A DNA stretch of 64,000 nucleotides. Origin: Carposina sasakii. Taxonomy: Eukaryota > Arthropoda > Insecta > Lepidoptera > Carposinidae. How positions within the stretch are numbered: position 1 is the first letter of the stretch; each line of letters starts with the position of its first letter. The stretch covers positions 372,001 to 436,000 of the forward strand of contig CP053171.1 in NCBI GenBank assembly GCA_014607495.2, given 5' to 3'. Both the position numbers and the translations under genes were made by a program. Below the pieces are notes generated by a model. The model was not told the origin of the DNA, ran no database searches, and was given only the letters and a program-made list of their open reading frames with translations. Positions 10,582 to 23,293 of the stretch are shown one piece after another.

Positions 10582-11159
10582 GTAATATACATGTATATAG
10601 TCACGCCCAGTGTCCCCCAAAGAGGTTGGGCAGAAGTGTGCAATTTACACACCCACTTTTCACCAGTTAGCCTATTAAGTCCTGGTAAGGGGTGAGCCTA
10701 CCACCGATTTTCGGTAGTAAATACAATGAAATAACAGAGTCTCGTCCGTTAAATAGCAGGGTGCACCACGGTCAGATGAGGTTGAATTTGGGTCCTTATA
10801 AGTCGAACCCACTCACACCCAGGTATTATACATCGGTTGTTTACCCTCCACTATCCATCGAACTTGACAACTCATGTTAGCGATCTCAGGCAACTACAGG
10901 CGCGATAAGAAACCTGGGACTTTAGACAAAGTAACATTACGTTTGCTCCAATAGGAAGCCTTTATTTTCGGGTGTTCGTCAAGTAATTTGATAGATTTCC
11001 TCCGCTATTGATGGGTATGTTGTCGATGCCAAACTATGTTACATTGTCTTAGCAATAAGATTCGCGCACTTAGCATGCAATATGCGTATATAGCTAGCTA
11101 TATTTGACAGCAAAATAAATGGAATATCTAATATATATCACTTATTGAGCTAAAGATTT

Positions 11160-11560
11160 AACTTTAATAACACGGTTCACGTTTATCGCCGTCATCTCAC
11201 AAATTCTTTTTGAACTTTTTCCTTATAACACAAAAGTTAAAGTGCCAATTCCCATCTATTCTATGTATATATAAGTATTAAAAAAATGTAACGGATCGCT
11301 GTCTGCACCTACATGGAAGATATATGCGAAAAAATATTATATGAGAATGATTTTTGTCAGTTTGTCTGTGCGTTTGTAAACGCTAATCTCAAAAACGGCT
11401 GAACTGATTTCGATGCAGTTTACAGGAATATATTGTGACAGGTCCCACATAACATATAGGCTATTTTTTTGATCCCGGGAAAATGTTTTTATCCCGGATA
11501 ACTTCGACAGTTTGTTTATTATGTAGTCCACGCGGACGGAGTCGCGGGCGACTACTAGTA
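11160..11560 (-). repeat. LINE/SINE 3'-tail repeat, inverted copy
   Basis: Ends in GTCCACGCGGACGGAGTCGC and carries CTGAACTGATTTCGATGCAG and a CCCGGGAAAA motif. This is the inverse of the block at 23945-24235 (ACTGCATCGAAATCGGTTCA). Confidence 0.6.
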
Positions 11561-11599
11561 AGTTAATATATTTATTGCACTGATCAATGTCGACCTCAA

Positions 11600-11832
11600 T
11601 TTATATATCTACTAGTGGACGCGCAGAAAAAACAAAATGTCCAGATTATCCGAATAAAAATATTTTCCCGGGATAAAAAGTAGCCTATCTGTTAATCCAG
11701 GGTGTCAGCTAAATCTATACCATATTTTATTAAAATCGCTCTAACCGTTTTTATGTGAAAGAGTAACAAACATCCATCCATCCATCCATCCATCCATACT
11801 CACAAACTTTCGCGTTTATAATATTAGTAGGA
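11600..11832 (+). repeat. LINE/SINE 3'-tail repeat with (ATCC)n
   Basis: Has TTTTCCCGGGATAAAAAGTA and ATCGCTCTAACCGTTT, then a short CATC/ATCC microsatellite at 11771-11797 and a TTTATAATATTAGTAGGA end typical of this family. Confidence 0.65.
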
Positions 11833-12169
11833 TATGGTAATTACCAAAATTCCTCGAATGCCTCGTGCGTGTTTCACCCTTATTTTAAGGGTCGATGTAA
11901 TTTGAAACTTTTCGTTTCATCCCTCTCTTGAAACGTTTAGAGATTTTAGTTTAAGATTAAGACAACTATTATTTGTACAGATTTTGATAAACAATTTATT
12001 TATAGGTGTAACCTAAGTATTTAGAACTGTCTGTTTTCAATCTATCATTAATGACTCAGACACAATTATTTCTAGAATTCATTCAATCCTACTTTAATCG
12101 GTTGTAATTAAAAAAACGAGAATTGAGAAATAAATTAAGTACCACAAATCATAATCTTAATCTTATATA

Positions 12170-12456
12170 TTTTAATATATAAAAAATCCGTGTCACTGTG
12201 TATGTTCCGAATAAACTCAAAAACGAGTAAACTGATATTCATGAAAATTGGCATATATATGTAATTTGGTCCAACTTAGATGATAGGATAGTTATTATTT
12301 AAATTAATGGTCTTAATAATTAATAAAAAACTGATCATCAACGTTGGTTGTTGTTATTAATCGTACGTTCCATAAGTCTGCAACAGATGGCGCCTTCTGA
12401 ATTCTTCTGTCTTTTCTGCAGTCCACGCGGACGGAGTCGCGGGCGTCCGCTATATG
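12170..12456 (+). repeat. Interspersed repeat, near-identical to 46235-46525
   Basis: From ATATAAAAAATCCGTGTCAC to GGAGTCGCGGGCGTCCGCT. The 46-kb copy matches almost base for base, including the CAACAGATGGCGCCTTCTG segment. The two differ by a small insertion around 46381-46392. Confidence 0.8.
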
Positions 12457-12532
12457 ATAATAAATAATTATAAAAGTGTAACAGAATTTATAATTTACTA
12501 AATAGAATGAGTATTTGCGTGTCTCCCATTAT

Positions 12533-12919
12533 ACATGTTATCACGCCTTCATCCCTTACGGGGTAGGCAGAGCACCAAGGGCCGATAGGACCACATGGTG
12601 CCAGTTCTGACCAATTTTAAGGGTTTATGTAGTTGAGATGTACAAGTTCGGTTAGTAGTGACAGGTGGTCAGCCCATCGCCTACAAAACACCAAGACCCT
12701 CTTGTCCCTCTACTGACTTGTACAGTATGCCCGGGAAGAGAAGCAGCTGTAGTATTCATACGTTTTTTTTTTCACTCCCAGAGCAGCATAGAAGAAATTG
12801 TACATCTCAACTATACCCTCAAAATTGGTCAGAAGTGGCACCATGTGGTTCTATCGGCCCTTGGTGCTCTGCCTACCCCGTAAGGGATAAAGGCGTGATT
12901 ATTATGCATGTATGTATGT
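12533..12919. mobile_element. Family Z, forward copy abutting an inverted partial copy
   Basis: 12533-12795 is a full forward copy (CCTTACGGGGTAGGCAGAGC to CCCAGAGCAGCATAGAAG). It is followed at once by 12796-12919 in reverse (TACATCTCAACTATACCCTC to GGATAAAGGCGTGATTATTA). Together they could form a large hairpin. A flanking CATGTATGTATGTA tetranucleotide run is also typical of other copies. Confidence 0.75.
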
Positions 12920-13262
12920 AAAGAATAAAAATAAAACACGATTTTATTGAATTAATGATTAAAAGTAGTTAACCTAACAAAAAACATACAACGTAGTAAT
13001 TTAGTACTTAACTACTTCATTTCCAGCCTAACCATGCATACACCCTGAGCGTGGCTTGTGCTGGTGCAGTACACAACGTAGGAGTCAGGAGCCGACCTGA
13101 TGGTAGACTGGCTCTTGGGTTCGCGAGGAAGGGAGAACAGAGGTAATGAGAGGGTCTATGAATACAACTACAAATGCTAAACAGTATGTGCAAATAGGCT
13201 ATGTAGTCATGGGGATTTATAGGTAAATATCCCCATCTCACAAATCATCAAAATCGAATATA

Positions 13263-13628
13263 TTTATATAAGGTGTTTTTTAGATGCCACTCTTAACAAA
13301 CGGCACGTACTCTATACATAAAGTAAGTTTATGCCAAAAAATGCTGGTAAACAATGTAATTTTTTTTAAATACTTGATCGGGCGAAATTTATAGTGGCCC
13401 GTGTTTATGCTAGTTTTTTCATTGACAGATATTATAATTATTTCTCGTGAAAAAATCTTGCTACGTACGCGCGTCCATGTGCATTTATGCAGAAAAACGC
13501 AGTCTATTTACTCAACTCTGGACCCTAATATCTTCGGAACCAGACACTTTCCAGGTATGCTTCCATGGAGAAAAATGATCGTGATGATGAGGAGATTCCA
13601 TAGTTTTCGGGAACGTTGACGACATTAA
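13263..13628 (-). mobile_element. MITE family B, inverted copy
   Basis: Carries AGAGTACGT-type and CCAAAAAATGCTGG sequence in reverse of the 29.4-kb copy and ends TTTTCGGGAACGTTGACGAC. One terminus (AAGGTGTTTTTTAG) is diverged. Confidence 0.75.
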
Positions 13629-13639
13629 AAGTTTAATGC

Positions 13640-13900
13640 TGATCAGGGCTTAACTAGAATACATCAGCTGGCTGCATCTCGTTTCGTGCTTGTCGTAAGA
13701 GTAGATTAAGGCACCCCTGAGTGCTTGCTTTCCTTTAAGCAATAACATAAAAGATCGTTTCCAATAATGTAATTTCAAAAAGAGATGGTAAAATTCGTCA
13801 TCCGAGTAATTGATCCGGTGGCTCAGTGGTGAGAGCGCTGACACGCGGAATGCAGAGGTCGTGGGTTCGATTCCCATCCGGGTGAGGAATTTTTTCCATT
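13640..13900 (+). repeat. Family I fragment followed by SINE family G
   Basis: 13640-13740 has ATACATCAGCTGGCTGCATC and CGTAAGAGTAGATTAAGG (family I). 13800-13890 has GATCCGGTGGCTCAGTGGTG and GTGGGTTCGATTCCCATCCG, A- and B-box-like parts of a tRNA-derived SINE with a GAATTTTTTCC tail. Confidence 0.65.
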
Positions 13901-14235
13901 TCTTTATTAATAATTTTATAAAAGATCATCTTCTACATTTGCCGCCGTTATGTTAAACGTGGCTGTAGGAGTTCCTACATGATCCTGCAGTTCTGACTTC
14001 TCCCTTTTTGGGAATAATACATGTATCTTATGTATTTATTAATCCATTTTTACCTATTACCTATTACTTTTGCCCTCTTCCAGTTTCGTCGACATCCCGA
14101 CCTTGCTGCGTTACCATCGCAAACGTCGGCTCATGCTGGTGGTGGCAGGCGGGGTTCTCGGAGCCACCACCCTGAATGACACACCATGCTACTACCAGAC
14201 TCCTAATAATATACCCCTCTAGAGCGTCAGTATTG

Positions 14236-14312
14236 CGTAAGCGGTGACAGCCCAATGGTTTAGATTGTGCCCTAAGTTCGGAGAGCGTGAGTTCGATCCC
14301 AGTCACGGTCCT
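14236..14312 (+). mobile_element. SINE family H
   Basis: GCGGTGACAGCCCAATGGTT followed by GAGTTCGATCCCAGTCACGG. The CTGAATTTATTT tail is missing because the next element begins directly. Confidence 0.6.
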
Positions 14313-14592
14313 GGGGGCCGATTCTTGAAAAGACTCGAGTTGGAATGAAGCCGAAATGGAACCGTTGTTGACGCTCAGAACAAAGCAATAATTACTTTAC
14401 AGTGACGTAATTAGACACATTTCAGCACGAGACAGATATTTGTTTTTATTATGTCATACTCGCGACCGATGCGTCCTAAAATACTTATACCTTATTACTC
14501 AAGCGATGAGTATATATTGCTTCGCATCGCGTTTCGTTAACGGTTCGTTAGTGGTTGCGTTCTAGCTCAATATTTTTCAAGAAATGCCCCCC
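14313..14592. mobile_element. MITE with GGGGGCCGATTCTTGAAA termini
   Basis: Left end GGGGGCCGATTCTTGAAAAG, right end TTTTTCAAGAAATGCCCCCC, an imperfect inverted pair about 280 bp apart. No coding capacity. Confidence 0.7.
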
Positions 14593-14594
14593 TG

Positions 14595-14712
14595 TGGGGT
14601 AAGCACGAACCTTTTTACGCGACGTAACGCTAGCCACTCGCTAGCAAAATGTATGTGATATGACAGTTGGACGATAGCGTTACGGACTATCGAGAGGTTC
14701 GTGTTTACCCCT
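14595..14712. mobile_element. MITE family J, second copy
   Basis: GGGGTAAGCACGAACCTTTT to GAGAGGTTCGTGTTTACCCC. It lies two bases after the preceding MITE. Confidence 0.78.
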
Positions 14713-15504
14713 CTTTAGAGTGGGGTTTACCGTATAGTTCCCTTGGATAATGGCGCTAGTTACTTTGTGGATGTCTACATTATCCGTGTTATTACTTATT
14801 ACATACAAAAAATGTTAGTTCCGAAATTCGGTATAAGAGGTATTCTATGAAACGCACTCTACCAGTGAATTAGATGTAGTTGTCATTACTATGTTTATAG
14901 ATGTTGGTCTTCCTAATACCAAATAAATAAATAAATTATTTATGCTGTATTTCACCAAATAGTTTTACTAAAAGATAATGCTAGTTGCTCTGTGTTGCAT
15001 ACAAATAATGTTATTTTCGAATGTATGGACAAGAACTATTTCTTTCTAGTATAAATAAATATTCTTACTAACATGAATGTATAAAGAATAACGGACAGAG
15101 TGTTGTGACTACAAAGAGTGAAGCATTCGTAGTAAGCTCGGAAACGATATTCCATGGAGTAGGGATGTGTATTGACACGTTATTCACACACGCATAAATA
15201 CCATAGTTTGCTCTGCGCCTACTGGAAAGTACGCACACATGCCCAACGCGCCGCCATTTCGGTGCTTCAATCTGTGCAGTGACAGCATTACGTCCGTTGT
15301 TGTTTACACGTTCATGCTGACTAATCAAAGAATATACTACTCTCTAATAATAAGTGTGGAAGTGAGAGTGAGAGCAGCGGATGTTTGGATAATTTTTTAC
15401 TCTTTCAAGCCTGAAAAGTATGTGTGTTTAGTGTGTTTCAGTTAGGCTAGTCACTGAGTTGTGCATATTTTAATAATGTATTCCATAAATATACACCATG
15501 CACA

Positions 15505-15752
15505 TACATACATACATATAATCACGCCTTTATCCCTTACGAGGTAGGCAGAGAACCAAGGGCCGATAGAACCAGATCGTGCCACTTCTGACCAATTTTG
15601 AGGGTAAAGTAGAGATGTACAAGTTCAGTTAGTAGTAACAGGTGGTCAGCCCATCGCCTACAAAACACCAAGACCCTCTTGTCCCTATACTGACTTGTAT
15701 AGTATGCCCAAGAAGAGAAGCAGCTGTAGTATTGTACGTTTCTTTTCACTAT
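15505..15752 (+). mobile_element. Family Z copy
   Basis: Starts in an ACATACATACATATAATCAC run, then CCTTACGAGGTAGGCAGAGA, and ends near GTACGTTTCTTTTCACTA. The terminal CCCAGAGCAGCATAG part is absent. Confidence 0.75.
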
Positions 15753-16084
15753 GTACCTAGATTTATATATTTACGGACTTGGAAAATATTAGGATACCTT
15801 ATTATTGTACCCCTCATAGATAGTTTAGTAAAAAATTTAATATTTTTAATCAATCTATATGAGCTAACTGAAATAAGAAACTAGAATTAAGTTTGTCTTG
15901 GTATGATAAATAGCCATAATAATCTGTTATCCAAAGATTAAACTAATACCAAATAAAGTAATGTATATTCAAATTAAACCTTGTTAAGCGAGCAATGAAT
16001 TTAATTTACTTAATCCTGCCCTGCGGCCATTATAAATGGAATTTTTGAACGAGAATTATTTACCTCATTATTGATATAATTTTC

Positions 16085-16300
16085 TTTGCTGAGGGATTCA
16101 GCTTTGTTTGCCGAGATTTGGCTAGTGTATAGCTATCGGGATGAAGAATAACGTTGCCAATATGTAATTTAGAAAAGAGATGGTAAAGTTCGTCATCCGA
16201 GTAATTGACCCGGTGGCTTAGAGGTTATACAGGCTGGCACGGTTTGCAGTGGTCGTGGGTTCGCTTCCCACTCGGGTGAAGAATTTTTTCCATTTTCTTT
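16085..16300 (+). mobile_element. SINE family G with upstream module
   Basis: The module GAGGGATTCAGCTTTGTTTG to AGAAAAGAGATGGTAAAGTT precedes a tRNA-like head (GACCCGGTGGCTTAGAGGTT, GTGGGTTCGCTTCCCACTCG). The same module lies before the copy at 54440-54640, so it belongs to the element. Confidence 0.68.
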
Positions 16301-16602
16301 ATTAATAATTTTATATAATTTTCTTTTGAAATTCGGCTAAATGCTGCTGGTGTTTTTAAGTGCTCACAATATAGTTTGTTATGACCATGGATGAGTTACA
16401 AGGGACAATTACAATGTTTTGTGATTATTGATGTAGCTTACGCAGTATGATCAATCACAGGCTGAAATAGGCCTCGTACTCGTATCCAGAGATAACCATA
16501 CCCTTTAGTCACCCAATAGCGACACTATCAAACTTATTCTGTTAAGCTTATATACCGTGTAAAAATAATAAAAATATGCAACTATACCATACTATACTAG
16601 AT

Positions 16603-16762
16603 AACCTGTCTACAAAATTTGAGATTCAAAATCACATGTTTATTTTTCAAGATTGTTTGGACATTCTTGAGCTGTTCAGGAATTCTCCCTAATATCTGGA
16701 AAAATCACATATTTAGATTTCGAGTCTCAAATTTTGTGGATAAGTTCTTTCTTTTCGCTAAA
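16603..16762. mobile_element. MITE family A, central fragment
   Basis: ACAAAATTTGAGATTC and its inverse CGAGTCTCAAATTTTGTG bracket TTTTTCAAGATTGTTTGGAC. The outer termini are lost or too diverged to place. Confidence 0.7.
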
Positions 16763-17061
16763 TATAACCCCTTTTATCCCATCCTGTATACAGAATACAC
16801 CTACAATTTTTTTTAATGAAAATAGTCCACTATAGTGAACCAATTTACATAATAAGTTAAATACTTGAGATACAAGAACCCTTCTCTGTTATCATTGGCT
16901 TACAGAATCCTAAAACAGATATTTTAAAGTTTTAATAACGAAAAGTTTGATTAAAACTTACATTGCGACACGGCCTGCCTACTGAATTTATTGGCGTATT
17001 CCCTGAGCGCCTATATTAAGATAACAGCAATTTTATTCGCTTGTGAAACTAGTAATAACCG

Positions 17062-17350
17062 AACTTGTACATCTCAACTATTACCCTCAAAATTGGTCAG
17101 AAGTGGCACCATGTTGTTCTATTGGCCCTTGGTGCTCTGCCTACCCCGTAAGTAAAGTAATCAGTCCTGTGCTGATGCGGGGCTTCACTGGGATACATCA
17201 GCTACATCTTCGTCCGTGCATATCTTAATCGACTAAAGAATTTGGGCATTCTCTCAGGCGATACGTAGGTAAGCTAATAACTTGACACTGATTATTTAAA
17301 TCTGTACTTCCTATGTAAACGTGGCTGCGGTATTTCGTTTATAAACTTGT
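17062..17350 (-). repeat. Inverted family Z fragment joined to family I
   Basis: 17062-17155 reads TACATCTCAACTATTACCCT to GTGCTCTGCCTACCCCGTAA (Z reversed). From 17165, TGCTGATGCGGGGCTTCACT, TACATCAGCTACATC and GTAAACGTGGCTGCGG mark family I in plus orientation. Confidence 0.68.
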
Positions 17351-17359
17351 CTATTGTGT

Positions 17360-18910
17360 CACCGGCTCTAAGTATCGTTAAAGTGCCCCAAAACGTAAGG
17401 TTATCTTTGAGTTTTACTTGTTGGTTAGTATTATTCGTCAATACTTTCTTTGGAAATTTACATCACTAGAGGGAAGCCATTACTACAACGTGCAAGGACC
17501 CCGCGAAATCCACTTCACTATCATAGTTTCCTATACATAGACCTCTAACTGTGAATACAGACTGGTCCCTATCCGCGCCTATTTTACAGGAAGATGGCAC
17601 ATTTCGGCCCGCAGATATATCTCTGTGAGAGTACTGAAACTTGGTACTTATGTATTGCAAAGATTATGTACTGTAGAGGTGACACGAACAATCTTCGTTT
17701 TAGGCCCGGTTGTACTCGTAAATGCGTTAGTCTAAATTTAATACATAATAGCTCTTTCTGTTTATATAAAAAAGCAAGACATGTGTATATAAGTTAAGAT
17801 TAATTATACTATAGGTACGAGTACATGGTCTTTATTATATCAAATGTAAAGTCTAACTAATCTGAATATTAAAATTAAAGTTCTGAATGTTGGTCCACAC
17901 TTCCTTCATATAATAAATAATACGGGGAAATATTGTTTGATCATGACGAAAAACATTTGAGAAACATAAATACAAGGCATAAATATATAAAAAGCCGTAT
18001 ACCGAAGTTTGTACATGCATATCTTCTTTTATGTTGTATACCATATTTCTTTTGTGTATGTGCAATAAAGAATAAAAGAAAAAAAAAAGAAAAAGTTATA
18101 GTCTGTCCGAAATACGAAGGCCCGCGGATTTCAATGGAACTAAATAAAATAAATGAAACAGTATCGGAGTTACATTAATATTAATATTAGCGCTATAACA
18201 GAAAACGTACATAGGTATAAGATGGTATACTTTGTAAAACAAAGCACTGAATGTAGGTAATTATGAAAAGTAACATGACAATAAAAGTATACAGATAGAA
18301 GAGCAATCCAAGTAGTAGGTATTCAAAAACTTAACCAGTTATATGACGATTCTATTATAACCTAATCTTTGACAAGTACAGTACGATTCCCAATACTCAT
18401 AACGGTTGATCTGAGGTAGTCTCCCTCTACGGAAACAGAGCTTTATGCGCCCTCTGTGCCTACCTATATCTACTCTATATATAGATAGATTTCTTTCAGA
18501 GTTATTGCTCTCTATGATAGCTACCTATATACATCCTTTTTATTCAGTGGTAGAACTTTTAAGTAGGAATCTAGGCTATACAGGTAAAAAATATATTTTT
18601 TCACTCCGAACACTGAATTCCTTTTAAATCACTATATCTAAAAAGATCATCAATCATTTTTAAGTTTCATTCTATGCTGATACAGAAAAAATGGTAGTGG
18701 ACACGGCAGTCAAAATATCAAAGTTTGTCCATTACTGACTGCTTGAAAGACGGACAAGTCACAGCCTTAATTAACTACTGTGTTTAGGAATCTAAGATTT
18801 GGCATGTGTGTTTCCAGGAGAGTATAGGCCATACTGCGTTTTGAAATACGGCGTTTTATGATTGCATTCTACATGTTTGTGGACTAGAAGAGGTATATTG
18901 AACAAAATAC
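17360..18910. other. Gene-less stretch
   Basis: No supported gene or structured repeat. An AATAAAGAATAAAAGAAAAA run near 18063-18090 resembles a polyadenylation end of a retroposed sequence, but no body was recognised. Confidence 0.4.
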
Positions 18911-18914
18911 TAAT

Positions 18915-19165
18915 GAAAATCCTTACCTAGTCTCACTATGAGTGCGCCCACCACCGGGCCCTACACCCTCCACTGACTCTCGGATCTGATAACTCATAAC
19001 TGCGACAACAGGCACTTGCACTAACTACAATCGCCACGAGAAACCAGACCCGAGCACCTAGAATGCAATACATTGCACTATTCCGAAATCAAAAACTAGA
19101 TTAATAATCTACATATGTTTCGCCAACAACCGTGGCATCCTAAGGATTATAGAAATTAGTAAACC
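18915..19165 (+). repeat. Family L copy
   Basis: ACCACCGGGCCCTACACCCT, then AGCACCTAGAATGCAATA and ACATATGTTTCGCCAACAAC. Matches 32335-32600 and 49165-49460. Confidence 0.65.
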
Positions 19166-19582
19166 ACTAATTATTATGAAACTCTAAAACCCAACACATT
19201 CTTACCTAGTCTATTTAATCTCTATAATAGCTGAACCAATTTTGACGGGACTTGCACAAGAAGATAGCTGATTTAATAAGAGATCTTGGGTTACTTTTAT
19301 TCCTGAATTTCCCAAGGATACGGGAATTCTAAAATTTACGCTGGCAAAGTCGCCGGCGCCAGTGAGTTGTAAAATAAAAAAATTGAGTCTCAGTGGAAAA
19401 GTTCTCTAAAGTGGGATTGCTTCTTAATCTACACATAACGCTGCTGTTACAAAAACAACCACATCCACGGTTTTTATATCTGCACGGTAAAATCAACACA
19501 GCGCGATCAATCAACCACAGGAACACGGACAGACATTGACGGTGTTATTACAAAACCGCGTCTAAAGTTAGACAATGTTTAA

Positions 19583-20018
19583 CGATGATATTTGACAGCA
19601 AATTTGATTCGGTGATAGCCCAATAGTTGACGTGCATTTTTTTTCATAAATAAATAATAAATATTCACACACTACACAACACATTAACCTAGTCCCACAT
19701 TAAGATCCCTAAGGTCTTGTGTCGTGGGTACTAAGTAACGGTATATAAATACATAGATAAGAATAGAAACATCCATGACTCGGAAACAAATATCGATATT
19801 CATCATATCAATGTTTGCACCTACCGGGATTCGAACCCAGGACCTATGGCGTCGCAGGCAGGGTCACTACCTACTACACCAATCGGCCGTCAATGATGAT
19901 ATTTGACAGCAAATTTGATTGCGGTGATAGCCCAATGGTTGAGACGTGCATCTTACAATGGGAACAAGTAGCGTTGATCCCGGTCACGGGCCTGTACCAC
20001 TGAATTTGTTTCAGGTAA
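19583..20018. mobile_element. SINE F inserted into SINE H, with a duplicated flank
   Basis: An inverted SINE family F (about 19645-19893) ends GGGATTCGAACCCAGGACCT and CAATCGGCCGTCA. It is bracketed by two copies of a roughly 55-bp sequence beginning GATGATATTTGACAGCAAAT (19584 and 19895). Each copy runs into the GGTGATAGCCCAAT head of SINE family H. The right-hand SINE H continues to about 20018 (TCCCGGTCACGGGCCTGTAC). Confidence 0.72.
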
Positions 20019-20021
20019 GTA

Positions 20022-20288
20022 CATACATACATACATATAATCATGCCTTTATCCCTTACGGGGTAGGCAGAGCACCAAGGGCCGATAGAACCACATGGTG
20101 CCACTTCTGACCAATTTTGAGGGTATAGTTGAGATGTACAAGTTCGGTTAGTAGTGACAGGTGGTCAGCCCATCGCCTACAAAACACCAAGACCCTCTTG
20201 TCCCTCTACTGACTTGTACCGTATGCCCGGGACAAGAAGCAGCTGTAGTATTATACGTTTTTTTTTCACTCCCAGAGCAGCATAGAAG
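20022..20288 (+). mobile_element. Family Z, full copy
   Basis: ACATACATACATACATATAA, CCTTACGGGGTAGGCAGAGC, ACAGGTGGTCAGCCCATCGC, ending CACTCCCAGAGCAGCATAGA. Confidence 0.8.
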
Positions 20289-20336
20289 GTAAGTACAGAT
20301 TATGATATACTTAAATTGTCACTTAGCTATCTAATA

Positions 20337-20539
20337 CAGGGTGTAACAAATAGGGTATGTTAAGCGAAAAGCTATGGATATAGCCCACTATAGAAAACCT
20401 ATTCCCAAAATTTTAGACGCGAAATCACATGTTTATTTTTCAAGAGTGTATGAACATTCCTAAGTTGTTTGGGAATAGGTCCTCTATAGCGGGGTATTTT
20501 CATAGCTTTTTGCTTAACATACCTTTTTGTTACACCCTG
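20337..20539. mobile_element. MITE family A
   Basis: CAGGGTGTAACAAATAGGGT at the left and CTTTTTGTTACACCCTG at the right, flanked by TA on both sides. The ends pair as GGTATGTTAAGCGAAAAGCT with its complement. Confidence 0.85.
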
Positions 20540-20559
20540 TATATGAGTTTCGGAAGAAA

Positions 20560-23290
20560 CTATATCGCGACAACACCATAAATAATAGCATAAGGGCAGG
20601 AAGATGATGATGATATTTACTTCTCTTCTATTCCTTCACTTTTTTGGTCTGCTGGAAGAAATCTCTTGAAGAGATAAGCACGCCATTGTACATTTCTCCT
20701 GTACCTATGTAATTCATGGTTATAGTTTTAATTTGTGTACAATAAAGAATTAGAATAAAAATGAATGTACAGCCAAATTTATAAGACGATAGGTTTAAAA
20801 CTCTCAGCAAGGAACAAGTATAACATGAGAAAAATATCCATCAGTGTCAATACGAAAAGCAATATACGCGTAACCCCCATTCTTTCATGAAAATCCATTC
20901 ATGACTTAGCTGGATTTATATCTTTCTTGCCTCCATTGACAAAAGTACAGGATTTGCTATAGAAATGGTGTGAAATACTGAAATCTCTGAAATGTATTAA
21001 CTCGTGTCCCATAATGTTGATATGAGTGATGGCCTCTTTTTAGGATTCCGCGAAATGTGAACCCTCTTCTATGGCGATTGGCAGTTTTTTTGATGTGGGA
21101 TGATAAGTTCCTCATATTTCTTGAATGTATTTCGATTATTAGGTTAATTCTGTGCTGATGATTGACTAGAATAGATCTTCTGCATTTGCGTCTATTTTAT
21201 GTGATTTTTTTTAAAAAAATATCTATCCTGTGTACTGTGCTACCTATAAGTATATAACCATAACTAGGATTAACTGGCAGAGAATGCTATGCAGTATTAA
21301 GTTCGCCTATGTACAATTTTTTAGTACTTATATAATTTTCTATCTATCTATTTATCTTATACCGTGCATATCGTCGTGCAGTCGTCTAAGGAACTTAGGT
21401 GCGTGCTCTCAGGCGATGAGCTGGCGACTTGTTATTGGTTTCCTTCATCTGGCACCGCTATGCTTGTCATAACTGAAGGATCTTCATTATGATCCTGCAG
21501 TTCCAGCTACAAGGAACATAGTCGTGTTTATATGTATGTATGTTCTCTCTAAAATAGACACGAAAACTTTTTCCGATTTCTCGGTAAAATAATCCGGGTC
21601 GAGATAATACGAAAAGGGCTTTTTACGATCTCCCGAATTCGGCCCGATTGAAACGCCCTTACAAGAAATACTTTATTGACTGCAATTATTTTTTTATAGC
21701 ACTTTTTTTTATTATTTTACAAGTTCCTGGACTGGGGATGTTGACAAATGTTTTGGACGTTGCTTTGTACTTAATAGAAATAACCTCGTAACAGGAGTGG
21801 GGAAGGGAGGGGGGTTAAATTGATAAGGAATATAAAATGTAGGTAGAGTCTTAGAAGCACATGAATAAGAAAGAACATAGGAATGGAATGGTGCATTCAT
21901 TCAAGCTTAGATTAATTATAGGTCTTCGCTCAGCGAAGCGGAGCGAATCTTTATTCTAAGCATTCGAGATTCGACACGGCGGCTGACATGGGGGTCTTTG
22001 CCCACACACACACACACATGTTGGTGACCGCATATGATTTTTGGACTATGTTGTAATCACAGGAGACACTTCTGCCTACCTCTAACAAATACGCCGGAAT
22101 ATCTAAGAGAATGCTCTTACTCGCCGACACCACGCGGTTTACAGCGTGATGTATTATAGGCAAATATAATCCATAGGTACTTAAGAAATAGGCACGATCA
22201 CGATGTTTTCTAGTGCGGACCAGTTGCGCAAATGTTTTGACTAGGCGGGAACTGAACCTTGAACTGTAGTTCAGTTATTGATTAATGCAGTATCGGCTTA
22301 TCGTTTCATTGATATTATGTTATTTACTTACGATGCGCATATGATGACAGGCGCATTTAACGTAGACTCGCTGTTGTGTCCAGTCTTATCTGTAAGAACA
22401 AAATATATACTTGAATTATGTTTAAAGGATGATGGGCAAAAATGTATGGGATGGGTCCCCACCAATCAATAACGATCAGACGTATATCGTTAGAGAGCTC
22501 TTTTTGTGACTATTAATTTGTTACCATAGGGGTGATCATCAGATTGATTCGTATTAAATGATATGACTGTACCTTCTGTTATATTTCTCTACGGTTTGAT
22601 GAATGGGCTATCGAAGGAGACATATAGAGTTATTCCCAAGGAGAATTGGCCTTACAAGACCATGGGTTCAAAGATAATTTATTGCAACGTGACCCCTAAT
22701 CTTATTTTAAACCTTAAAATAACACAACAATGGCGGTAAATTAGGTGTCTAAAAAAGCTTGAACACGAAAAAAAACATTGAAGAAACTGGACAAGTTATT
22801 AGTTTTCTCAAAAGAAAAACCTCCCCGTTATTGTCAGGTACGCAAAGGGATAAATAAATCTATTGTTCCATTCTTATCCCGGGAAAGAAAGAGGGCTATT
22901 CAATTTGGACAGATTTTACAAATTGAATGGCACCGGCAGGCTGATTACGCAACTTGAAAATGCAAAAGCAATTCGACAGCGAAAATTGTAACTTTCTAAT
23001 TTCTTTGAGGCTGCTGTTACGTAATACAAATAAGCGATCAACGAATATTTGGCTATTGCATTGCTTATAGATAGGTACATCGGCGGGTTTCATTGTGGAT
23101 TTTTTTGGGGGTATTCATTGATAAATTAGTTGCTATTTTTAATGCTGGATTTATAAGAAACGTAAAAATGATAATAAACGATAGATTATAATATTACTTA
23201 CTACTAATGGAATATACAAGGAATCGCCATATCACAATAAAATTTAAATAACCTCATTTATTTGAAGAAAAAAGATTTTTTTTGACTCAG
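20560..23290. other. Gene-less stretch with minor repeats
   Basis: No supported gene. 20594-20612 has a GGGCAGGAAGATGATGATG LINE tail. 21370-21510 has family I pieces (AGGCGATGAGCTGGCGACTT, ATGATCCTGCAGTTC). 22005-22018 is a short (AC)n run. The rest is unassigned AT-rich DNA. Confidence 0.45.
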
Positions 23291-23293
23291 TGT

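Noticed and set aside
12658..12921. Frame beginning MTGGQPIAYKTPRPSCPSTD, also at 37418 and in other copies
   Set aside because: Recurs wherever family Z occurs and has no domain; a repeat, not a gene.
17590..17700. Possible exon after TATTTTACAG at 17590
   Set aside because: Acceptor-like only; the following frame shows no domain and no donor in place.
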